In this document: in pieces, positions 16,837 to 25,001 of the stretch
Layout: every line of letters begins with the position of its first letter
How positions within the stretch are numbered: position 1 is the first letter of the stretch
Assembly: GCF_035958815.1 (NCBI RefSeq)
Contig: NZ_CP108383.1
Location: 3,906,001 to 3,970,000 of the forward strand
Length of the DNA stretch: 64,000 nucleotides
From: Nocardia sp. NBC_01327
GTDB taxonomy: Bacteria > Actinomycetota > Actinomycetes > Mycobacteriales > Mycobacteriaceae
Reading direction: 5' to 3'
Position numbers and translations under genes: made by a program
Notes under the pieces: generated by a model
The model's database searches: none
What the model was told of the DNA's origin: nothing
What the model saw: the letters and a program-made list of their open reading frames with translations, nothing else

Positions 16837-17283
16837 ATGGCAAGCGTGTCGGCACCGTTCGAGGTCAGTGATAGGTCCAGGAATCGGGTGCTTCTGGTTC
16901 TTGTGGCGAGTCTGCTGATCCTGATTCTTTACTGGGTCCTGTGGTTCACCGTCCGCGATGCGGTCGCCAGCAACGAACGCCCCGCGTACTTCGAATTCGA
17001 GAACGCATTCCCGCTGGCCGATGCCTGGCTGGCGGTGTGTGTGATCGCCGCTGCGGTCACGTTGATCAAACGCCATGCCATGGCCCTGCTATGGCTGCTG
17101 GCAGGTGGCGGATCGGCGATCTATCTCTTCTGTCTCGACGCGCTCTACGACCTCGAGAACGGCATCTGGTGGCGCTCGGGCGCAGGCGGATACATCGAAC
17201 TCGGCATCAACGTGATCACGCTGGCGGTAGGGGTCGGCCTACTGCGCTGGGCCTGGCGTCGCCGCGCAGCGTTCATCGGGTGA
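16837..17283 (+). CDS. Small four-helix membrane protein, unknown
   Basis: 148 residues from ATG 16837, which has GAGGTG eight bases ahead; the frame is open further upstream only because it runs into the broken regulator. Four hydrophobic segments are seen at about 15-35, 53-72, 78-100 and 113-133. No motif is recognised. It follows the pseudogene and might have been part of the same accessory unit. Confidence 0.6.
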   Translation: MASVSAPFEVSDRSRNRVLLVLVASLLILILYWVLWFTVRDAVASNERPAYFEFENAFPLADAWLAVCVIAAAVTLIKRHAMALLWLLAGGGSAIYLFCLDALYDLENGIWWRSGAGGYIELGINVITLAVGVGLLRWAWRRRAAFIG

Positions 17284-17538
17284 AGAGCGCTGGCGCGCAA
17301 AGCTTTACGCTGGTGGGGTCGAGCTACGCTCAAACCTGGCGATTCCAATGTCAGTGGGCTCCTGCATGATCGGCGCAAGAGTCCCCGAAAGACATCAGCT
17401 AAGAGATCGCCGAGGATTTCCGGGTCATCGCCGCGGCCTACGGATTCACCGCCGCGGATAACGAGGAGCTGATCGCCACCCGAGACTGGTGAGCGGCGGC
17501 GCGTCGCCCGTCGAATATCCTCAGCCCGCGTTGTGGCT

Positions 17539-18009
17539 TCAGGATGTCGCGCTCGGTGACAACCAGCCCAATTGCCGAGCTCTGCCCAGATCGTCGCGGG
17601 CAGCCCAGTGTTCGATCACCATGCCGTCCACCATGCGCATCCAATGCGTTTGCGCGACCGAGAAACGCTTCCCTGTACCAGGAAACACCTGGTCTACCTC
17701 ACCCTCGGTGTTGTAGACAACGAACGAACCGACCTGTCGCCCAACCATAATGGTGTCCAGACACACCAGATCCTCATCAGCCACAGCATGCCGGATCTCG
17801 TGACGCATCTCGGTGAAAGCTGCCCGCAGCCACAACGCCGTGGAGTAGAAACCATGGGGCCCGCGCAGCCGCGTCGTCGGCGGCTCATGCAGGCTCTCAC
17901 GATTCCGCGCGTCAGGATGAATGACAGCGTCGAAGTCCCCGCGAGTTCCGGCTGCCATGATCTCGAGACTGCGCACAGCCACGGCCTTCGAGTTGTTAGG
18001 TGCGCTCAT
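17539..18009 (-). CDS. SnoaL-like/ester cyclase-type protein
   Basis: 156 residues from ATG 18009. The cone-shaped NTF2-like fold is indicated by VRSLEIMAAGTRGDFDAVIHPDARNRE, the Trp/Leu helix GFYSTALWLRAAF, and the end strands HWMRMVDGMVIEHWAARDDLG. This is the SnoaL_2/ester cyclase group; members include polyketide cyclases and many proteins of unknown role. The neighbourhood gives no pathway, so a specific reaction cannot be named. Confidence 0.78.
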   Translation of the reverse strand: MSAPNNSKAVAVRSLEIMAAGTRGDFDAVIHPDARNRESLHEPPTTRLRGPHGFYSTALWLRAAFTEMRHEIRHAVADEDLVCLDTIMVGRQVGSFVVYNTEGEVDQVFPGTGKRFSVAQTHWMRMVDGMVIEHWAARDDLGRARQLGWLSPSATS

Positions 18010-18341
18010 GCGGCTCCCAAAATCCGTAAACGAGATCGGGCACAGTGCCAACGACACCGCACTCCGACCAACGACCCCTTTTCGCTCGGTCTGTCGTTGT
18101 CGGCATGTTATTGACGATGACGGCTCCGAGCACGGCGTTCATCCCCAGCCACGGGAAGACGTGCCTTCATCGCAAGTGTGAAGCTCATGTCAACAGCCTC
18201 TTCATCAGTGCCGCTATTGCCCTGTGTATCAATAGGTCTCGGGTGCATCGAGTGAAGAAGTGACCTTTTCAGTCAGCGTGAAAGCGGCAGCAAAGATAGG
18301 GCGTTCAGCCATCTGTGTTCGGCGTCGGTCATGATCGTTCG
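18010..18341. other. Intergenic region, nothing firmly identified
   Basis: 332 bases between the SnoaL-like gene and the AAA kinase, in which both genes would have their promoters. The minus strand holds a 48-codon open frame beginning near 18146 that reads FPWLGMNAVLGAVIVNNMP across its start, hydrophobic and possibly a remnant of a membrane protein, but without enough length to name. Confidence 0.3.
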
Positions 18342-18866
18342 ATGGACCGAATCCTCATACTGGTGAACGGACTTCCTGGGTCGGGCAAGACAACCCTGGG
18401 CAACGCAGTGGCCCGAACCATGAACGCTTGGTTCCTATCCAAGGATGCCGTTAAAGAGGCGTTGGTCGGCTGCCTCGAAAACGCAGTCGAGGTACCAGAA
18501 CTCGGCGGGATCGCCATGGACACGGTGTGGAAGCTGGCCCAGACCTCACCGGTCGATGTCGTCATCGATTCCTGGTGGTTCAAGCCACGTGATCTTGCCT
18601 TCGCGCAAGCGGGAATCGAGCAGGTCGGCACTCGCCGGGTCGTCGAGATCTGGTGCGAGGTCCCCGCCGAGATCGCAAGAGCACGCTACGCGTCACGCCA
18701 GCGGCCGGCCTTCTACTCGGATGAGCAACGCCTGGAACAACACTGGGACGACTGGGTAACGCACGCCGCCCCGCTAGGGCTGACACCGACGATCATCGTC
18801 GACACCACACGCGCGGTCGATCTCACTGATCTCGCTGCGCAGATCAGGACTGTATCCAGCTCATAG
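18342..18866 (+). CDS. P-loop kinase-like ATPase (AAA_33 type)
   Basis: 174 residues from ATG 18342. Walker A GLPGSGKTT lies at 9-17, LSKDAVKEAL follows, and the lid region has EIWCEVPAEIARARYASR, as in small zeta-toxin/chloramphenicol-phosphotransferase-like kinases of the AAA_33 group. The substrate cannot be read from the sequence. It stands alone, with the IS3 element 180 bases downstream. Confidence 0.8.
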   Translation: MDRILILVNGLPGSGKTTLGNAVARTMNAWFLSKDAVKEALVGCLENAVEVPELGGIAMDTVWKLAQTSPVDVVIDSWWFKPRDLAFAQAGIEQVGTRRVVEIWCEVPAEIARARYASRQRPAFYSDEQRLEQHWDDWVTHAAPLGLTPTIIVDTTRAVDLTDLAAQIRTVSSS

Positions 18867-19116
18867 GACACGAAAGCGGGCTATCGACAGTCCCACTGAT
18901 ATCGAGCCTTGTTCGCGAAGTCGATAATCACGGGTGGTTCCGGCCCCGTGCCGCGTCGTTCTCCAGTTACTCGCGGTTCAGGTGATGCACCGGAGGTGCA
19001 TGGGGGACAAAGACTTCCACGATGACGATTCGTCGCAGCCCTGCGTGTCAGGGTGAGGTGAGTCCACCGGCTCGGAGCCAATCGGAGATGCAGGGCGAGA
19101 GACGGATCGCTATTTC

Positions 19117-19554
19117 ATGACCAGGACAAGAGCCGCGGTCGCCGAAGGCCACAATGGGCGGATGGGTTCTCCAGGGCCGCGTGGTGACGAGCCGAAGCGG
19201 CGGCGTGCGTTCAGCGCAGCGGACAAGTTGGCGTATCTGCAGGCCTACGAGCAGGCGATCGAACACGGCGACGGTGGCGGGTATCTGCGCCGAGAAGGGC
19301 TGTATTCCTCGCAGATCAGCGAGTGGCGCAAGCAGCGCGACGCGGGGGTCCTCTCCGGTAAGAAACCGGGTGAGAAGGTCGGTAAACTGACCGCTGAGCA
19401 AGCCGAAATCGCACGTCTGACAGCGGAATTAGCGCGTGCCAACAAACGTCTCGTCACTACCGAGGCCGCCCTGGACATCATGGGAAAAGCACACGCTCTC
19501 TTGGAATCTCTCTCCGAGAGAGCGGATTCCGACGAGCAGCGCAGAAGGCGTTGA
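19117..19554 (+). CDS. IS3-family transposase OrfA
   Basis: 145 residues. The helix-turn-helix of IS3 OrfA is visible in FSAADKLAYLQAYEQA and YLRREGLYSSQISEWRKQR, followed by a leucine-zipper-like coiled coil (LTAEQAEIARLTAELARANKRL) used for multimerisation. It binds the element ends. The stop codon overlaps the TTG start of orfB (TTGA), so OrfB is made by coupling or a -1 frameshift that yields the OrfAB fusion. A shorter start at 19162 is possible. Confidence 0.85.
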   Translation: MTRTRAAVAEGHNGRMGSPGPRGDEPKRRRAFSAADKLAYLQAYEQAIEHGDGGGYLRREGLYSSQISEWRKQRDAGVLSGKKPGEKVGKLTAEQAEIARLTAELARANKRLVTTEAALDIMGKAHALLESLSERADSDEQRRRR

Positions 19555-20576
19555 CCACCGCGTACATGTCGTTGACCGATGCCGGAGCCGGTACTCGGCG
19601 TGCGGCGGTATTGACGGGACTGGTGCGTTCCACCGCGAACCGCCGCCGTAAGGCCGCCGCGGCACCGAGTTCGGGTGTACCGCAACCGGTTTCAGATCCG
19701 GTGAACAAGCTCTCCGAGTTCGAGCGACGCGCGATCCTGGAGAAACTGGGCAGTGCCGGGTTCGTCGATCTGGCGCCGTTGCAGGTCTTCGCCCAGCTCC
19801 TGGACGAGGGCACCTACCTGTGTTCGGTGTCCACGATGTATCGGGTGTTAGGGGAAAACAAGCAGGTCAAGGAGCGGCGCCGGTTGGCGCGGCATCCGGC
19901 CAAGGTGTGTCCGGAGTTGGTCGCCACCGCACCGAGGCAGGTGTATTCGTGGGACATCACCAAGCTCGCCGGCCCGGTCAAGGGACAGTATTTCGATGCC
20001 TACGTGATGATCGACATCTACTCCCGTTACATCGTCGGGGTCCATGTTCACAATCATGAATCCGGTGTTCTGGCAACGGAATTGATGAAAGAGATCTTCG
20101 GGGTCCACGGGATTCCGCAGGTAGTGCACGCCGATCGGGGCACGTCGATGACGTCCAAATCGGTCGCCGCTCTGCTCGCCGATCTCGAGGTCACCCGCTC
20201 GCATTCACGGCCACGGGTATCCAATGACAACCCCTTTTCGGAGGCGCTGTTCAAGACTCTGAAATACGGTCCAGAGTTCCCCGAACGTTTCCGATCACTC
20301 ACCGAGGCACGACAATTCATGGATTCCTTCGCCGGGTGGTACAACCACCAACACCGCCACACCGGCATCGGTTTACACACCCCCGCCGACGTTCACTACG
20401 GGCTGGCCACCGACAAGGCCGCCGCCCGCCAAGCCGTGCTCGCCCAGGCCCGCGCCCGCCACCCACACCGCTTCGGCACCACCACGGCACCGAAGATCCT
20501 TGACCTACCCGAGACCGTCTGGATCAACCGACCAGCCGACGACGCCACCCAGGAGGCCGACACGACAGCCGCTTAA
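19551..20576 (+). CDS. IS3-family transposase OrfB (DDE integrase)
   Basis: 341 residues. The DDE catalytic core is complete: first Asp in YSWDITKL, second Asp in VVHADRGTSM, and Glu in NPFSEALFKTLKY, 35 residues on, with the usual GWYNHQHRHTG segment after it. This is the catalytic part of the transposase, normally expressed as OrfAB after frameshifting. The frame is intact. Confidence 0.9.
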   Translation: MTTAYMSLTDAGAGTRRAAVLTGLVRSTANRRRKAAAAPSSGVPQPVSDPVNKLSEFERRAILEKLGSAGFVDLAPLQVFAQLLDEGTYLCSVSTMYRVLGENKQVKERRRLARHPAKVCPELVATAPRQVYSWDITKLAGPVKGQYFDAYVMIDIYSRYIVGVHVHNHESGVLATELMKEIFGVHGIPQVVHADRGTSMTSKSVAALLADLEVTRSHSRPRVSNDNPFSEALFKTLKYGPEFPERFRSLTEARQFMDSFAGWYNHQHRHTGIGLHTPADVHYGLATDKAAARQAVLAQARARHPHRFGTTTAPKILDLPETVWINRPADDATQEADTTAA

Positions 20577-20603
20577 CACCCGTTGGACTCATCCACCTTG
20601 AAA

Positions 20604-20902
20604 AATTCCGCAGCGCCCTGTTCGATGACAGGCGTGTGCTGCCCTGCACGCAGTGTGGCCGCCCTTGCAAGCGCCATAGGTGATCGGATGCTGCTGGCTA
20701 GTGTGCGGATGTGCTTTTTCACGAACGGGCTACTGCGCGGCTGTCCGGGGTCAGCGATTGAACTTGCTTGCAGTAGTGAACTATTCGTGCAACTACCGCC
20801 GGAAGTGCCGAGAAATCGCTGACGAGGGCGACAGATTGCACGAAAAGCTCACCTCGTTCGATCCCTGCCTACTTCGGATCGTTGAGAGTCACCGGTACGA
20901 GT
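20604..20902. other. Non-coding flank of the IS element
   Basis: 299 bases between the right end of the element and the GNAT gene. Composition is less GC-rich than the neighbours and short open frames show no recognisable motif. I see nothing supportable in it. Confidence 0.3.
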
Positions 20903-21439
20903 TCAGGCCGGCCGCAGCATCCCCCGGAGCGTTGCTCCGTTGTTGAGGACCAACTCCCGCGTAGTCCGGAACCCTGCATGTTCTGCCATGGCCGCGCTCG
21001 TCGGATTCGTCGCCACCACGAAGACGTCGATCTCGCTGCTATCGATCCTCGCCCTGACCAGTTCGGAGGTCACACCCTTGCCACGCGCACGCGGTAAGGC
21101 CGCCCCGACCGCCAGGTACAGGTGAGGAGTCGCAGGCCGCAGGCTCTCGATCCGGCGCGAGGCGGCGAGTGCGCGAGGGGTGGCCGAACCCAGAGCGCGA
21201 ATCAGACTGAACGGCTTGGACATCGGGACGTGCCGGCCCGGTCGCTCCCACAAGAGGACAGTCGTCACCCCCTCACTATCCGAAGCCGTGTCCACAAACC
21301 CCGCGCGTCGTCTGGCTTCAACTCGCGGATGCCAGAAGAAAGGCAAGGCCCGTCGTCGGCGCTCAGGCTCCGGCCAGAAGTAGGCCATCAACGGATCGTC
21401 CATGAACGCCTCGACGAGAACGCACACTTCCGGTGTCAT
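20903..21439 (-). CDS. GNAT-family N-acetyltransferase
   Basis: 178 residues from ATG 21439. The GNAT fold is indicated by VLVEAFMDDPLMAYFWPE at the start and the acetyl-CoA pyrophosphate-binding segment PRARGKGVTSEL, normally written Q/R-x-x-G-x-G/A; here R-A-R-G-K-G fits. VFVVATNPTSAAMAEHAGF is the usual N-terminal part of motif B. The acceptor substrate is unknown. No partner genes adjoin it. Confidence 0.85.
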   Translation of the reverse strand: MTPEVCVLVEAFMDDPLMAYFWPEPERRRRALPFFWHPRVEARRRAGFVDTASDSEGVTTVLLWERPGRHVPMSKPFSLIRALGSATPRALAASRRIESLRPATPHLYLAVGAALPRARGKGVTSELVRARIDSSEIDVFVVATNPTSAAMAEHAGFRTTRELVLNNGATLRGMLRPA

Positions 21440-21753
21440 GTACTCGACACTAGTGCGATCGGCACAGCAACAAACCCAACCCCGGCCCACCGTGGCCGTC
21501 GTCCGCAGATTTCGAAGCGGCTGAGGCCGTTCGGCTTCCACGGGAGTTCGTTCCGGCCTTGGTCGCGTCGGCATGTCGACCAGAGCATCCGCAGCCGAGC
21601 AGCGTGAGATCTTCGCGCAATGCCCTGTGCCGGAAGCAGTCTCGGGCAGTTGAGCTTCTACCCTCCCACGCTGGCCGATTACGGCAGGCCCGGGCCGCTG
21701 CTGTCGGCACCCAATTGTGTTGCGGCGGTCTGCAACGCTCTCGAGGCGGCATC
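21440..21753. other. Intergenic region, no gene supported
   Basis: 314 bases between two minus-strand genes. Short open frames exist on both strands but none has a ribosome site plus a recognisable motif. It must hold the GNAT promoter and the VOC gene's downstream region. Confidence 0.3.
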
Positions 21754-22122
21754 TCAGGCGCGGTCGTGGAGGGTGATCTGGTAGCCGTCGGGGTCGGCGA
21801 AGGTGAATGTGCGTCCGAAGGGGCCGTCTATCGGTGCGGAGACGATGGGGTGACCGTCGGCGACGAGAGCATCGTGGATGGTCTGGACGTCTGTGGCGTG
21901 GAGCCAGATTGCGGCACCGATGCCGGGCTGGGTGACGGAGTCGAGATCGGTGCCGGGAACGATGTCGCGGAGTGCGAATGCGATGGGCTTCGTCTCGAAG
22001 ACGACGGCGTGCGGGGGTCCGGTCTGCGAGCGGACGAGGCCGAGGTACTGCTCGTAGAACGCTCGAGAAGCGTCGAGGTCGCGTGCTTGGAGTGAGATGA
22101 AGTCGGGACCGGTGGCGGGCAT
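21754..22122 (-). CDS. VOC-family (glyoxalase-like) protein
   Basis: 122 residues, typical for a two-module VOC protein. FISLQARDLDASRAFYEQYLGL is the first beta-alpha-beta module and GRTFTFADPDGYQITLHD the end of the second. Members include glyoxalase I, fosfomycin resistance enzymes and ring-cleaving dioxygenases; the metal ligands cannot be assigned by eye. It is divergent from a MarR regulator, and two perfect palindromes lie between them, so it is probably a MarR-controlled detoxification gene. Confidence 0.85.
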   Translation of the reverse strand: MPATGPDFISLQARDLDASRAFYEQYLGLVRSQTGPPHAVVFETKPIAFALRDIVPGTDLDSVTQPGIGAAIWLHATDVQTIHDALVADGHPIVSAPIDGPFGRTFTFADPDGYQITLHDRA

Positions 22123-22142
22123 GATGATGCTCCTTCCTTGTG

Positions 22143-22158
22143 TGTCAGTTTTCTGACA
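22143..22158. promoter_or_regulatory. MarR operator palindrome 1
   Basis: TGTCAGTTTTCTGACA, a 16-base element with perfect 6-bp arms. It lies 20 bases ahead of the VOC gene start and 28 bases from a second copy with the same arms. Confidence 0.8.
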
Positions 22159-22170
22159 CAGGTCAATCTA

Positions 22171-22186
22171 TGTCAGAATACTGACA
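22171..22186. promoter_or_regulatory. MarR operator palindrome 2
   Basis: TGTCAGAATACTGACA, the same arms with a different 4-base centre. Its last base is the A of the marR-type start codon (22186), so binding here would block the regulator's own expression. Confidence 0.8.
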
Positions 22187-22632
22187 TGAGTCAAGACGGT
22201 GTCGACCTGCAGACCTCGCTGGGTTACCTGCTGAAGGAGGCGTCGAGCGCCCTGCGCGTAGCCATGGAGGAGGTGCTGCGGCCGCTCGGGATGAGCGTGA
22301 CGCACTATTCCTGCCTCGAGCTGCTGGCTCAACGACCGGGCTTGTCGAACTCCGAGCTCGCACGCGGCGCGTTCGTGACCCGGCAGTCGATGAACGTGCT
22401 GCTCCAGGCCCTGGAACGAGAGGGCTACGTGACCAGGCCCGCGGAGGCGACTGTCGGAAAGATTCTTCCCACGCGGCTCACGCCTCGCGGCCGACGGAGC
22501 CTCGAGAAGGCGACCGTAGCGGTCCGGTCCGTCGAGGTCAGAATGCTGGCCGGCCTGACCGAGACCGAACAGTCGGGCGCGCTCCGGATCCTGCGGAGCA
22601 TGATCGGCTCCCTGCGCGATGGCCGCGCGTAG
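22186..22632 (+). CDS. MarR-family transcriptional regulator
   Basis: 148 residues from ATG 22186. The winged helix reads MSVTHYSCLELLAQRPGLSNSELARGAFVTRQSMNVLLQALEREGYVTR in separate helices (H1 to wing), with the conserved basic wing region EATVGKILPTRLT. It is divergent from a VOC-family gene. The two TGTCAG-N4-CTGACA palindromes between them, one overlapping its own start, point to simultaneous repression of both genes, relieved by a small aromatic or oxidant as usual in the family. Confidence 0.9.
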   Translation: MSQDGVDLQTSLGYLLKEASSALRVAMEEVLRPLGMSVTHYSCLELLAQRPGLSNSELARGAFVTRQSMNVLLQALEREGYVTRPAEATVGKILPTRLTPRGRRSLEKATVAVRSVEVRMLAGLTETEQSGALRILRSMIGSLRDGRA

Positions 22633-22728
22633 CTTGTCGTTGTTTCGGCGGTGACTTCGCCGACCCGGCACGGGGCCGAGCGCTCCGGCAAGCGCGGTGG
22701 GGCGAGCGACGCCACTTATGCTGCGGGT

Positions 22729-23331
22729 ATGGCAGATCCGGGTTCGGCTGAAAATTCGTCGGGAGACGCGATCGCACAAGCGTTGCGCGCGGAGATTCTG
22801 GCCGGCGAGTTGTCGGCGGGTGAGCGGCTGGTGGAGGAGTCACTGGCGAAAAGGTATGGGGTGTCGAGGATTCCGGTGCGGGAGGCGCTCGCGCGCCTGC
22901 AGTCGGAGGGGTTCGTCACCATTGTGCGCCATCGCGGTGCGACGGTGTCGGCGTCGTTGATTCATGATGGCCACGAGCTGCTCCAGGTGCGCCGGGGTCT
23001 CGAGGTGTTCGCGGCGCAGCTGGCGGCGGAGAACCGCGGCGGTGCGGTCGCGCGGGAGCTTGCCGAGATCGCCGACGGCCGGTCGGGGGAGGGGTCGTCG
23101 TTTCACGAGCTGATCGCGATCGCTTCGGGGAACGAGCAGCTGCGCGAGCTGCTCACGAACGTGAATCAGCGGGTGGGGTGGAGCCTCGGCCGCAATCCGG
23201 AGACCTCGGCCGCCGACCATCGCGCGGTCGCGATGGCGGTCCGCAATGGGGCCGCCGTGCAGGCGGCCTATCTGATGGATGAGCATCTGCGGCGGGACGA
23301 GCAGTTCTTCAACGACCAGTTCGGCACCTGA
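22729..23331 (+). CDS. GntR-family regulator, FadR/FCD-type
   Basis: 200 residues from ATG 22729. The winged helix is at about 12-75 (IAQALRAEILAGELSAGERL, then LAKRYGVSRIPVREAL and the wing GFVTIVRHRGATVS). The C-terminal helical FCD ligand domain has the metal-site residues in the pattern D/E-x-x-x-H (FHELI) and AADHRAVAMAVRNG. FCD regulators respond to organic acids. The operon it should control, MFS-NMT1-OCD, follows in the same direction after an intergenic region that carries two identical inverted 14-mers. Confidence 0.9.
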   Translation: MADPGSAENSSGDAIAQALRAEILAGELSAGERLVEESLAKRYGVSRIPVREALARLQSEGFVTIVRHRGATVSASLIHDGHELLQVRRGLEVFAAQLAAENRGGAVARELAEIADGRSGEGSSFHELIAIASGNEQLRELLTNVNQRVGWSLGRNPETSAADHRAVAMAVRNGAAVQAAYLMDEHLRRDEQFFNDQFGT

Positions 23332-23340
23332 TCGCCCAAA

Positions 23341-23427
23341 GTTGTATACAGTTTTGTCGAGATATACCGACCGCTTAACATGAAGTACGACGAGCGAAAC
23401 GTCGGCGTCATAGAAACTGTATACAAC
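23341..23427. promoter_or_regulatory. Pair of GntR operator half-sites (inverted 14-mers)
   Basis: GTTGTATACAGTTT (23341-23354) is repeated as its exact reverse complement AAACTGTATACAAC (23414-23427), 73 bases apart. Each contains the self-complementary core TTGTATACA. They lie between the GntR regulator gene and the MFS gene, the expected location of its operators. A terminator role is unlikely because the loop would be 59 bases. Confidence 0.75.
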
Positions 23428-23516
23428 TAGGGGCAGCACGATTTCAGTTCCGATCTGTAGTCGGCTCGCCGATACGACCGCTGTCGGCGTCACACTCCCG
23501 TACCCGGAGTTCCGAC

Positions 23517-24968
23517 ATGTCCCTCACAGCCTCTGGCACGCCGTCCACCACCGTCCCCTCCCTGTTGCCCACCGCCGCGAATCCGTCCTCGGGTTTGACT
23601 GCGGCCCTGGACCGTATCGGCTTCGGCCGGGTGCAGGCGACCGTTATCGCCTTGCTGATGGCGGGCCTGTTCTTCGATTCGCTGGAACAGAACTCGACCG
23701 GCGCGATGGGTCCGCTGCTGAAGGACTCCTTCGGCATCGGCAATGCCCAACTGACCCTGATCAATACGGCGACGGTGATAGGCGGCCTGGTCGGGCGCCT
23801 GATCGGCGGCTATATCGCCGACCGGTGGGGCCGCCGCACCGCGCTGAGCCTGAATCTGCTCGTCTACACCCTCGGCGGGCTGATCAGCGCCGCCGCGATC
23901 AACTACGAGATGTTGCTGAGCAGCCGCTTCGTCGTGGGAATCGGACTCGGGGGCGAATTCACCGTCGGGCTGGCGATTCTCGCCGAGGTGGTCGCCACCC
24001 GTCATCGCGGCTCGCTGCTGGCGACACTCAATATCTCCTCCGGTGGCATCGGCAATATCGCCTCGTTCGGCTTCTTCCTGTTGGTCCTCGGCCCGCTCAA
24101 CGGCGTGCTCGGGGGGAATCACAGTTCCTGGCGCTGGACCTACGTGATCTTGGCGGTGCCCGCCGTGCTGGTCGTGTTCTTCCGCCGCTACCTGCCCGAA
24201 TCGCCCCGATACCTGCTGTCGAAGGGGCGCGTCGACGCGGCGAACGCGAGTCTGACACGACTGGCGAGCGGCAGCATCGCGGGATTGCGAAATCCCGGTC
24301 CCACCAAGCGATTCGTGACCGATGCCGATATTCTGCCCACCCGGAAGCCGTCGTATCTGGCGGTTTTCCAGGGCCGGAACCTGCGGCACACCGCCGCGAT
24401 CGGAGCGGCCTCGTGGATGTCGTTCGGCGCACAGGTGACACTGCTGTTCCTCATGCCGATCCTGCTGATGTCACGGGGATACTCGCTGTCGGATTCACTG
24501 GCCTTCACCATGATCATGAATGTCGGCAGCCTGTTCGGCGCGTGCGTCGCGTCCTATCTGGCCGGGCGGGCACCGCGTCGCCGCACGGTGATGACGGCCG
24601 CGGTCCTGGGATGCGTATCCGCGATCGCCTTCGCGGTCTTCGCCGACTCGACCGTGCTGATTCTGGTGTTGGGCATGATCTTTCAGTTCTTCACCATGAT
24701 GCTGAACACGATGCTGTCGGTGTGGTCGCCGGAGCTGTTCCCCACCTCCATCCGCGCCATGGGCGCCTCGGTCGTGAATGGCATCGGCAATGTCGCCGGG
24801 GCCGTCATGCCGTTCGCGGCGCTGTTCTTTTTCGACCTCGCCGGTGTGCCCGGCGTGTTCATCATGATCGCCACCATGTATGCCCTGCTCGTGGTCGCCG
24901 CCCGTTTCGGGCCCGAGACATTCGGCAAATCCCTCGAAGCCGCGACGGAACAACCCGTCACCGCCTAG
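23517..24968 (+). CDS. MFS transporter, sugar-porter/aromatic-acid type
   Basis: 483 residues, twelve membrane segments. The MFS signature GGYIADRWGRRTAL follows helix 2 and the second-half signature PESPRYLL follows helix 6, placing it in the sugar-porter or aromatic acid/metabolite:H+ symporter type. A 35-residue N-terminal tail, rich in S, T and P, precedes the first helix. It is the first gene of an operon with an NMT1-like binding protein (33-base gap) and an ornithine cyclodeaminase homologue, controlled by an adjacent GntR regulator. An organic acid or amino-acid-like solute is a reasonable guess but not shown. Confidence 0.88.
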   Translation: MSLTASGTPSTTVPSLLPTAANPSSGLTAALDRIGFGRVQATVIALLMAGLFFDSLEQNSTGAMGPLLKDSFGIGNAQLTLINTATVIGGLVGRLIGGYIADRWGRRTALSLNLLVYTLGGLISAAAINYEMLLSSRFVVGIGLGGEFTVGLAILAEVVATRHRGSLLATLNISSGGIGNIASFGFFLLVLGPLNGVLGGNHSSWRWTYVILAVPAVLVVFFRRYLPESPRYLLSKGRVDAANASLTRLASGSIAGLRNPGPTKRFVTDADILPTRKPSYLAVFQGRNLRHTAAIGAASWMSFGAQVTLLFLMPILLMSRGYSLSDSLAFTMIMNVGSLFGACVASYLAGRAPRRRTVMTAAVLGCVSAIAFAVFADSTVLILVLGMIFQFFTMMLNTMLSVWSPELFPTSIRAMGASVVNGIGNVAGAVMPFAALFFFDLAGVPGVFIMIATMYALLVVAARFGPETFGKSLEAATEQPVTA

Positions 24969-25001
24969 TCGCCCACCCGATCCCACACAAGGAGCCCGCC
25001 C

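Larger units (their letters stand above)
19046..20603 (+). mobile_element. IS3-family insertion sequence
   Basis: Contains orfA (19117-19554) and orfB (19551-20576) in the -1 frame relative to each other. The ends carry imperfect inverted repeats: GAGTCCACCGG in the left end (19060-19070) against GAGTCCAACGG read from the complement of the right end (20580-20590), with further similarity outwards (TCAGGGTGAGGT on the left, TCAAGGTGGAT on the right). The exact termini and any target duplication cannot be fixed by eye, so the borders are approximate to about 10 bases. Both genes look intact. Confidence 0.75.

Noticed and set aside
17403..17492. Short open stretch reading EIAEDFRVIAAAYGFTA, possibly the tail of a phosphotransferase-type gene
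   Set aside because: Only about 30 codons remain and a stop lies directly upstream; not enough to name it.
23341..23427. Terminator formed by the inverted 14-mers
   Set aside because: The loop would be 59 bases and the arms are AT-rich, which fits operators better.
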